Under the pieces are notes generated by a model. That model was given only the letters and a program-made list of their open reading frames with translations. It had not been told where the DNA came from and ran no database searches. 10,769 nucleotides of DNA. Source: an uncultured Clostridia bacterium. Its GTDB lineage: Bacteria; Bacillota; Clostridia; Christensenellales; Borkfalkiaceae. The position numbers and the translations under genes are program-made. Position 1 is the first letter of the stretch; the number at the start of each line of letters is the position of its first letter. The stretch covers positions 1 to 10,769 of the forward strand of contig CAMWLA010000034.1 of NCBI GenBank assembly GCA_947174975.1, in the 5' to 3' direction. Positions 4,936 through 10,769 of the stretch are shown here, in pieces.

Positions 4936-5478
4936 ATGAACAAACTGATTATTATTTCCGGACCTTCGGGCGTCGGCAAGGGAACGATTGTAAACGAGCT
5001 TCTGAAAAAGGGCGACTATGCCTTGAGCATTTCTTGCACCACGCGTCCGCCGCGTAGCGGAGAAAGCGAAGGGGTTTCATATTTTTTCATCAGCAAGCAC
5101 GAGTTCCATTCGATGATAAAGCAAGGCGGGTTTTTGGAATACGACAAGCATTTCGGAAATTTGTACGGCACCCCCAAGGACTTCGTTGAAAAACAGTTGC
5201 AGACGAAAAACGTCATTCTGGAAATCGAAGTCAACGGTGCGCTTAATGCCAAGAAGTCGTATCCGCAAGCATTGCTTTTAATGATACTTCCGCCCAGCCT
5301 CGAAGAGCTGAAAGCAAGACTTAATCATAGGGGTACGGAAAGTCCCAAAAAAATCAAAAAGCGTATGGAGCGTATTGAGTACGAGCTTTCGCAAAGAGAT
5401 AAATACGATTATACGGTTATAAACGACGACCTTCAAAGGGCAGTCGACGAAATAGAAGAAATAATAAAAAATTCGTAA
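4936..5478 (+). CDS. gmk: Guanylate kinase
   Basis: This 180-residue enzyme transfers a phosphate from ATP to GMP (or dGMP) to give GDP in the cytosol, a required step in guanine nucleotide supply. The P-loop GPSGVGKG lies at residues 8-15, right after the N-terminal beta strand. The GMP-binding block SCTTRPPRSGESEGVSYFF follows at about 34-52, with the SxTTRxPRxGE and GxxYxF elements intact. The C-terminal segment DYTVINDDLQ is also typical. It is a little shorter than E. coli Gmk (207 residues) but keeps all core motifs. The gene lies 2 nt after yicC and 10 nt before rpoZ, so the three are one translationally linked group. Confidence 0.97.
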   Translation: MNKLIIISGPSGVGKGTIVNELLKKGDYALSISCTTRPPRSGESEGVSYFFISKHEFHSMIKQGGFLEYDKHFGNLYGTPKDFVEKQLQTKNVILEIEVNGALNAKKSYPQALLLMILPPSLEELKARLNHRGTESPKKIKKRMERIEYELSQRDKYDYTVINDDLQRAVDEIEEIIKNS

Positions 5479-5488
5479 GGAGATAAAA

Positions 5489-5707
5489 ATGATTAACAAT
5501 CCTTCGGTAGACATACTTATCGATAAACTCGGAGGCGATGAAGCCCCCGCGTCGCGTTATTGCCTCTGCGTAGTTGCGGCAAAGCGCGCAAGGCAGATAC
5601 TCGAGCATCATATGGCTAAGGGTCCCTCGCCCAACGAATATCTCAAAGAGATTTCCGTTGCGTGCCAGGAAATAGCCGACGGAAAGATTAAGTATACAAA
5701 AGACTGA
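5489..5707 (+). CDS. rpoZ: RNA polymerase omega subunit
   Basis: The 72-residue protein matches omega: a short N-terminus MINNPSVDILIDKLGG, then the conserved helix with SRYCLCVVAAKRARQI, and NEYLKEISVACQEIADGKI near the end. Omega binds the beta' subunit and helps assemble and stabilise RNA polymerase. Its length is normal for Bacillota. AAGGAG at 5477-5482 overlaps the gmk stop codon, giving coupled translation. The gmk-rpoZ order is conserved across many bacteria. A strong terminator-like hairpin follows at 5714-5747, before priA. Confidence 0.95.
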   Translation: MINNPSVDILIDKLGGDEAPASRYCLCVVAAKRARQILEHHMAKGPSPNEYLKEISVACQEIADGKIKYTKD

Positions 5708-5713
5708 TTCACG

Positions 5714-5747
5714 AAAAACTGCGGCTATTTAAGCGCCGCAGTTTTTT
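5714..5747 (+). terminator. Intrinsic terminator or attenuator between rpoZ and priA
   Basis: AAACTGCGGC (5716-5725) pairs perfectly with GCCGCAGTTT (5735-5744) around a 9-nt loop, and six T (5742-5747) follow. It fills most of the 56-nt gap between rpoZ and priA. I see no clear promoter after it, so partial read-through probably supplies the downstream genes at a lower level. The base of the stem uses part of the T-run, which can weaken termination. Confidence 0.75.
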
Positions 5748-5763
5748 CGCAAAGGAGTTTTTA

Positions 5764-7932
5764 ATGTTCGCGCAAGTGATCGTGGATATTGCCCACAGTC
5801 AAGTCGACAAGGTTTTCGAATATTCTTGTCCGGACGATATACAAGTGGGTTCAAGGGTAAAGGTGCCGTTCGGCGCAAGGAATATAGACGGCTTCGTAAT
5901 AGGCGTAAGCCGTACTTCTTCGTATCCCGCCGACAAGGTAAAACCTATTGCCGAAATCTTCGACGAACTGCCCGCATTAGTTCCCGAGTGCTTCACCATA
6001 ATGGAGCAAATAGCCCAGAGATACCGCGTGCCGAAAGCCGTTGCGTTAAGGCTTTTCTTGCCTTCCGAAATGCGGCTCGGCAAGGTGCACGTCTCGGTAA
6101 GACGGTTTGCAAAATTCGTAAAAGAAATTCCGCTGTCCGCTTCTGCCAAAAAGCAAGCGCAAGCGCTCGAATACATAAAGAGCGAGGGCGAGGCGGACTA
6201 CGCGCGGTTCGCCGAAAAGTTCGGCAGAGGCGCGGTCGACGCGCTTTCGGACAAAGGCGCAATCGAGGTTGAGGAGCGGAAAATCAACAGAAGCCCGACG
6301 GCAAGCTTGACGCAAACCTACGAAAAAAAGATACTTACCCCCGCACAGCAAAGCGCGATAGACGATATTGAAAGTAACGGAAAACACATTCACTTAATTC
6401 ACGGCGTTACCGGAAGCGGCAAAACCGAAATTTATTTGAACGTAATCGCCCGCGAAATCGAAAAGGGTAAGTCGGCGATTTTCCTCGTTCCCGAAATATC
6501 TTTAACGCCCCAAATGCTGTCACAGCTTCGCGCACGGTTCGGCGGTAACGCCGCCATATTGCACAGCGGACTGTCCGCTGGCGAAAAGTTCGACGAGTGG
6601 TGGAGATTAAGGACCGGCGAAGCGAAAATCGCAATCGGCGCGCGCAGCGCAATCTTCGCACCCCTTGAAAATATCGGCGCAATTATTATAGACGAGGAAC
6701 ACGACACTTCCTATTCAAGCGAATCCGCGCCCCGCTATTCGACGGTGGATATTGCACGCCTTCGCGCGAATTTTAACGGCGCGAAACTCATCTTAGGCAG
6801 TGCGACGCCGTCCGTCGAAAGCTATATAAAGGCAAAGAACGGCGAGTACAATTTAATCACTTTAAAGGACAGAATCAACGGCAAGCCTTTGCCCGAAATT
6901 ATTATCGCGGATATGACCCGCGAGGTGAAAAGGGGCAACAATACCGCGTTTTCTTCAGCGCTTCGCGAAGAGCTTGACAAAAGCTTAAAGAGCGGGAAGC
7001 AAGCGATAATATTTTTAAACAGACGCGGGTATTCGCGCACGGTAATGTGCCGCGATTGCGGGTATACCGCCAAGTGCGAAAACTGCGACGTAACTCTTAC
7101 GTACCACAGCGAAGAAAACTGTTTGAAGTGCCACTATTGCGGGGCGAAATACCGTATGCTTACATCCTGCCCAGAATGCGGAGGGGTACACGTTTTATAT
7201 AACGGCATAGGCACGCAGAGGGTCGTATCAGATTTAAACAAGCTTTTCCCCGATGCCCGAATTCTGAGAATGGATAACGATACCGTTTCGGGCAAGGACG
7301 GACAGTATAAAATTTTAAAGCAGTTTTCCGAAAGAGAGGCGGATATCCTCGTGGGAACGCAGATGATTGCCAAGGGGCACGACTTCCCAGACGTAACTTT
7401 GGTCGGAATTTTAGACGCGGATATGAGCTTGCATTTTTCCGATTACAGAAGCGGAGAGCGCACATTTCAGCTCATAACCCAGGTATCGGGAAGAAGCGGG
7501 CGCGCGGGCGAAGCCGGCAAGGTAGTATTACAGACTTGCTCGCCCGATAACTACATTTTGCGCTATGCGGTAAACTACGACTATAACGGCTTTTTTGAAA
7601 ACGAGGTCGCCGTAAGGCAAGCAACTTTCTTCCCGCCGTATTCGCTCATTTGCAGAGTGATGGTTACAGCGGAAAGCAACGACAAAGCGTTGCAGACTTT
7701 AAAGGAAGTTTACTTCGCAATTGAAAAGCTTAGGGAAACCAACCCCCAAGAATTTATATTCCTCAACAAGATGCACTCGCCCGTAAAGCGAATTCAAGGC
7801 AAGCACAGATACCAGGTTTTAATGCGTTTGAACAGCGGTGCGCTCGTTGAAAAAATTTACGATATTGCGGTTAAAAACAGTACTGCGGATTGCCTCGTAT
7901 ACGTCGAGGAAAACCCAGCAAATTTGAGTTAG
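5764..7932 (+). CDS. priA: Primosomal protein N' (replication restart helicase PriA)
   Basis: This 722-residue superfamily 2 helicase binds stalled forks and reloads the replicative helicase. An N-terminal DNA-binding region (about 1-180) precedes the motor. Walker A is GVTGSGKT at 214-221, the Walker B/DEAH-type motif is DEEH at 310-313, and SATPS (motif III) is at 346-350. Eight cysteines form the zinc domain in four CxxC pairs (429/432, 438/441, 456/459, 469/472), with the family's spacing of 5, 14 and 9 between pairs; Cys453 is extra. Motif V, GTQMIAKGHDF, is at 531-541 and motif VI, QVSGRSGRAG, at 573-582. AAAGGAG (5751-5757) supports the ATG at 5764. In Bacillus coaBC precedes priA; it is absent here. 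def follows after 9 nt. Confidence 0.97.
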   Translation: MFAQVIVDIAHSQVDKVFEYSCPDDIQVGSRVKVPFGARNIDGFVIGVSRTSSYPADKVKPIAEIFDELPALVPECFTIMEQIAQRYRVPKAVALRLFLPSEMRLGKVHVSVRRFAKFVKEIPLSASAKKQAQALEYIKSEGEADYARFAEKFGRGAVDALSDKGAIEVEERKINRSPTASLTQTYEKKILTPAQQSAIDDIESNGKHIHLIHGVTGSGKTEIYLNVIAREIEKGKSAIFLVPEISLTPQMLSQLRARFGGNAAILHSGLSAGEKFDEWWRLRTGEAKIAIGARSAIFAPLENIGAIIIDEEHDTSYSSESAPRYSTVDIARLRANFNGAKLILGSATPSVESYIKAKNGEYNLITLKDRINGKPLPEIIIADMTREVKRGNNTAFSSALREELDKSLKSGKQAIIFLNRRGYSRTVMCRDCGYTAKCENCDVTLTYHSEENCLKCHYCGAKYRMLTSCPECGGVHVLYNGIGTQRVVSDLNKLFPDARILRMDNDTVSGKDGQYKILKQFSEREADILVGTQMIAKGHDFPDVTLVGILDADMSLHFSDYRSGERTFQLITQVSGRSGRAGEAGKVVLQTCSPDNYILRYAVNYDYNGFFENEVAVRQATFFPPYSLICRVMVTAESNDKALQTLKEVYFAIEKLRETNPQEFIFLNKMHSPVKRIQGKHRYQVLMRLNSGALVEKIYDIAVKNSTADCLVYVEENPANLS

Positions 7933-7941
7933 AGGTGTTAT

Positions 7942-8406
7942 ATGTCAAGACGATTTGTTGTTCAGACGGGTGAGCCCGTTTTAAGAGAAAAATGTATAGA
8001 GGTCAAGTCCTTCAATAAAGAGCTTGCCGATTTGTTGGACGATATGAAAGAAACCGTCCGTGCGGAAAACGGCGCGGGGCTTGCCGCACCGCAGATAGGG
8101 TTAAATAAACGCGTCGTTGTAATCGACGTCGAGGAAGGCTTCTTCGAGATGGTAAACCCAGTCATAGTTTCCTCAAAGGGAGAGCAGACGGGCCCCGAGG
8201 GTTGTCTTTCAGTCAAGGGCAAACAAGGCACGGTCACCCGCCCCGACAAGGTTAAGGCGGAGTACCGCGATAGGAACGGTAAAAAACACAAGCTCACCGC
8301 CGAGGGCTTTTTTGCCCGCGCGGTTTGTCACGAGCTTGACCATCTGGACGGTATTCTGTATACAGATAAGGCTATTGAAATTTACGACCTTCCCGACGAA
8401 GATTAA
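7942..8406 (+). CDS. def: Peptide deformylase
   Basis: The 154-residue enzyme removes the N-formyl group from new proteins in the cytosol. All three family motifs are present: GAGLAAPQIG at 44-53, EGCLS at 86-90 with the metal ligand Cys88, and HELDH at 130-134 with metal ligands His130 and His134 and catalytic Glu131. The short C-terminus, without a long terminal helix, is common in clostridial type 1 enzymes. GAGGTG at 7932-7937 sits 4 nt before the ATG and touches the priA stop codon. It is paired with fmt, the enzyme that adds the same formyl group, 9 nt downstream. Confidence 0.97.
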   Translation: MSRRFVVQTGEPVLREKCIEVKSFNKELADLLDDMKETVRAENGAGLAAPQIGLNKRVVVIDVEEGFFEMVNPVIVSSKGEQTGPEGCLSVKGKQGTVTRPDKVKAEYRDRNGKKHKLTAEGFFARAVCHELDHLDGILYTDKAIEIYDLPDED

Positions 8407-8415
8407 GGAGAAAAT

Positions 8416-9327
8416 ATGAAAATAGTTTTTGCGGGTTCGCCCGAATACGCGGTTCCCGCCCTCAAAGCGTTACACGAAAGTTACGGTATCGCGGCGGTAA
8501 TAACCCAACCCGATAAACCCGTCGGCAGAAAAAAAGTTTTAACGCCCACCCCCGTAAAGGTTGAAGCGGAAAAGCTCAATCTGCCCGTATACGACTTTGT
8601 AAAAATAAGAAACAGCGTTGAAGAGGTCAAAGCCATCGGCGCGGACATAATGATAACTTGCGCCTACGGTCAGCTTCTCACGCAAGAGGTTTTGGACTGT
8701 TTCCCTATGGGCGTGTGGAATCTGCACGCATCCCTTCTTCCAAAATTCCGCGGGGCCTCGCCTATTCAAGCCGCAATACTTGCTGGTGAAACGCACACGG
8801 GCATTACCGTAATGCGCACCGAACTTGCGCTTGATTCGGGCGATATTTTGCTCGTCAAAAGGTGCGAAATCGGCGATAAAAACTGCGCCGAGCTTAGCGG
8901 GGTTTTGTCTCAACTTTCCGCGCAAGCCGCAACCGAAGCGGTGCCTCTTATAGAGGCGGGGAATGCCCAGCTTTTAATGCAGGACGAGGCAAAAGTTTCT
9001 TTCTGCAAGAAAATTCAAAAGAGCGACTGTAAAATCGACTTTAATAATTCGGTGGAGGATATCTGCCGCCTTATCCGCGCAATGAACCCCGACCCCTTTG
9101 CATACTGCGAACAGAACGGTTTAATTTTAAATATCTTACGCGCAACCGCGGCGGAAGCGGACGGCGCAGTCGGCGAGGTTGTATCAGCCGACAAACACGG
9201 AATTGTGGTCAAGTGCGGTAAGGGTGCGATACGTATCGAAGAGCTACAGCCCGCGGGCGGCAAGGTTATGAAAGCAGCGGACTACGTCAACGGTAGAAAG
9301 ATAAAGGCGGGGGACAAACTTGACTAA
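8416..9327 (+). CDS. fmt: Methionyl-tRNA formyltransferase
   Basis: The 303-residue enzyme formylates initiator Met-tRNA using 10-formyltetrahydrofolate. The N-terminal Rossmann part opens with MKIVFAGSPEYAVPAL. The catalytic triad of the formyltransferase fold is visible: Asn102 and His104 in NLHASLLPKFRG, and Asp140 in LALDSGD. The C-terminal domain (about 205-303) has the usual ELQPAGGKVM element before the end, which packs against tRNA. AAGGAG at 8405-8410 overlaps the def stop codon and sits 5 nt before the ATG. The last 8 bases overlap the start of rsmB. The def-fmt-rsmB order is a common bacterial cluster. Confidence 0.97.
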   Translation: MKIVFAGSPEYAVPALKALHESYGIAAVITQPDKPVGRKKVLTPTPVKVEAEKLNLPVYDFVKIRNSVEEVKAIGADIMITCAYGQLLTQEVLDCFPMGVWNLHASLLPKFRGASPIQAAILAGETHTGITVMRTELALDSGDILLVKRCEIGDKNCAELSGVLSQLSAQAATEAVPLIEAGNAQLLMQDEAKVSFCKKIQKSDCKIDFNNSVEDICRLIRAMNPDPFAYCEQNGLILNILRATAAEADGAVGEVVSADKHGIVVKCGKGAIRIEELQPAGGKVMKAADYVNGRKIKAGDKLD

Positions 9328-10537
9328 TCCTCTGTGCGATCCGTACCTTATACTTTCCAAGGTTTACAAGGACGGCAAGTTTTTAAAACAAGCAATCGCC
9401 GAAACTCCGGTAGAGCCTTTGAATAAAGCGCGCACCGTAAAGATATGCTACGGCGTGCTTGAAAAAGATATTTACCTCGACTATATTCTTCGGGCAAACG
9501 CGAAAAAGGCGCCTAAAAGCTCGGTTAAAATAATACTTAAAATCGCGCTGTATATGCTTGAATTTTTGGACAAGCACGACTATATGGTGGTTGACAGCGC
9601 GGTAGAGCTTGTGAAGAAAGCGGGCAAAGACGGTGCGTCGGGTTTCGTTAACGCGTTTTTGCGTTCGTACAAAATTCCGCCTATGCCCGAAAGAGCGGAC
9701 GAGCGGCTTTCCATAGAATGCAGTGCGCCGTTATGGCTTGTCAAAAAAATCAAACGGAGCTATAAAAGCGAAACGGCAGATATACTCACAAAACAAAGCG
9801 AGGGGGTATGCGTGCGCTTTGAAAAGGGCGCGGAAAAATACCTCGATAAACCGCATACCGATACGCCTTTTAAGGATACGTACATATTTAAAAATTTCGT
9901 GCGCGACGATGGGTTTGATAAAGGGGAATATACTTTCCAGTCGGTCGGCTCTATTGCAATTTGTTCGGCAATATCTCCGTGCGAAAAGCTGTTGGACGCA
10001 TGCTCCGCCCCGGGCGGTAAAGCGGTATTGCTTACTAAAAAATGCAAAGAAGTTACCGCGTGCGAGTTGCACCCCCACCGCGTAGAGCTTATAAATTCCT
10101 ACGCAAAAAGAATGGGCGTTAACGTCAACGCAATGCAAGCAGATTCTTCCGTATTTAACCCGATCTTTGAAAACGCGTTCGACGCGGTTCTGTGCGACGT
10201 GCCGTGTTCGGGTACCGGGGTCATAAACGAAAACCCCGATATAAAGCTTTTCAGACGCGAAGAGGACATAAAAAGCCTTAACGAAATTCAGCTTAAAATT
10301 TTAAATAACTGCGCCCGCTACGTTAAAAGCGGCGGAAAGCTTTATTACTCGACTTGTTCGGTTCTGCCCGAAGAAAACGACAGTATCGTTTACGAGTTTT
10401 TAAGAAACAATTTAGACTTCAAGCTTGAAATTACTGAAAGTCCGCTTGCACATAGGGCGACTAAATTCGGCTTGCAGTTTTTACCGCATATATCTTTGGG
10501 CGCGGGTTTCTTCGTGACTTCGTTCACTAAGGAGTAA
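9320..10537 (+). CDS. rsmB: 16S rRNA (cytosine-967-C5) methyltransferase RsmB, TTG start
   Basis: This 405-residue enzyme transfers methyl from S-adenosylmethionine to a cytosine of 16S rRNA. Residues 1-120 form the NusB-like RNA-binding domain. The methyltransferase domain has the SAM loop ACSAPGGK (227-234), DVPCSGTG with Cys296 (293-300), and the catalytic YSTCS with Cys346 (343-347). The start is forced: an in-frame stop (TAA 9302-9304) lies just upstream and TTG at 9320 is the only usable codon between it and the conserved N-terminus. The gene thus begins 8 nt inside fmt, with a G-rich GGCGGGGG just upstream as a weak ribosome binding site, so translation is probably coupled to fmt. It is somewhat shorter than the usual 430-450 residues. 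Confidence 0.94.
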   Translation: MTNPLCDPYLILSKVYKDGKFLKQAIAETPVEPLNKARTVKICYGVLEKDIYLDYILRANAKKAPKSSVKIILKIALYMLEFLDKHDYMVVDSAVELVKKAGKDGASGFVNAFLRSYKIPPMPERADERLSIECSAPLWLVKKIKRSYKSETADILTKQSEGVCVRFEKGAEKYLDKPHTDTPFKDTYIFKNFVRDDGFDKGEYTFQSVGSIAICSAISPCEKLLDACSAPGGKAVLLTKKCKEVTACELHPHRVELINSYAKRMGVNVNAMQADSSVFNPIFENAFDAVLCDVPCSGTGVINENPDIKLFRREEDIKSLNEIQLKILNNCARYVKSGGKLYYSTCSVLPEENDSIVYEFLRNNLDFKLEITESPLAHRATKFGLQFLPHISLGAGFFVTSFTKE

Positions 10538-10539
10538 TT

Positions 10540-10769
10540 ATGACGCTTTTAAAATATTTGGGTAAATGTATAATTGAATTTATATATATGTTTGATGCCG
10601 GAGGCGGAAATCCGTCTGCTTCGTGGAAAAAGATTCTTGTTGGTTTTATAGCGTCAGCGGTTATTATTACCGCTATTGTTTTACAAGTAATTTATCTGGA
10701 CGTTAATTGGTATTTTTCCATATTTATTGCGCTGTGCGAAATAATTGCTTTTTGTCTGGCAACTATCAT
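10540..10769 (+). CDS. N-terminal part of an unidentified membrane protein (truncated by window end)
   Basis: A frame begins at ATG 10540 with AAGGAG (10529-10534) overlapping the rsmB stop codon, 5 nt before the start, and stays open for 76 codons to the window edge. The start reads MTLLKYLGKCIIEFIYMF, then a polar GGGNPSASWKK turn, then two hydrophobic stretches at about residues 33-52 and 57-76, which are probable membrane helices. G+C is about one third by hand count, clearly lower than its neighbours. In Bacillus and many clostridia the next genes are rlmN and the stp-prkC phosphatase/kinase pair; this is neither. I do not recognise the family. Confidence 0.7.
   Translation, partial: MTLLKYLGKCIIEFIYMFDAGGGNPSASWKKILVGFIASAVIITAIVLQVIYLDVNWYFSIFIALCEIIAFCLATI

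Noticed and set aside
5993..6393. Several minus-strand open frames within priA (also a plus-strand one at 5826-6272)
   Set aside because: They overlap a helicase with all motifs in place and arise from its GC-rich, arginine-heavy alternate frames.

Overview
The window looks like a chromosomal segment from a Gram-positive, low-to-mid G+C member of the Bacillota, most likely a clostridial gut-type lineage. The evidence is strong AGGAG-type ribosome binding sites before most genes, the classic yicC-gmk-rpoZ-priA-def-fmt-rsmB order, and a lipobox lipoprotein. I cannot name the genus. I see no mobile elements, CRISPR arrays, tRNAs or rRNAs.

Left part (1-3017). The end of a plus-strand gene carrying a CxxC knuckle converges on a minus-strand pair through a bidirectional terminator at 58-90. 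The pair is corA (Mg2+/divalent cation channel) followed one base later by a small FmdB-type zinc-ribbon gene. Upstream of corA lies a near-consensus promoter (1519-1547), then a leader of about 160 nt with a 15-codon ORF, a repeated 13-nt sequence and an intrinsic terminator placed before the corA start. This reads as an attenuation-type leader that I cannot match to a known cation riboswitch, and it is the most interesting item in the window. Next upstream is a secreted lipoprotein M1-family metallopeptidase with an intact zinc site.

Middle (3018-4057). Divergent from the peptidase is a 223-residue nitrilase-fold protein whose catalytic Glu, Lys and Cys positions all appear lost, so it is probably a pseudoenzyme. 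It is followed by two tandem terminator hairpins and a 277-nt intergenic stretch. That stretch holds a GC-rich, foldable element with alternative pairings (about 3895-3963) and then the strong promoter of the housekeeping operon (3996-4024).

Right part (4058-10769). This is a tightly packed plus-strand operon: yicC (endoribonuclease), gmk (guanylate kinase), rpoZ (RNA polymerase omega), priA (replication restart helicase), def (peptide deformylase), fmt (Met-tRNA formyltransferase), rsmB (16S rRNA m5C methyltransferase) and a truncated AT-rich membrane-protein gene. Most spacings are 2-10 nt, with Shine-Dalgarno sequences overlapping the previous stop, and rsmB starts at TTG inside fmt. A strong hairpin with a T-run separates rpoZ from priA and may divide the operon into two expression levels. 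Together the genes cover nucleotide supply, transcription, replication restart, initiator-Met formylation and deformylation, and ribosome modification.
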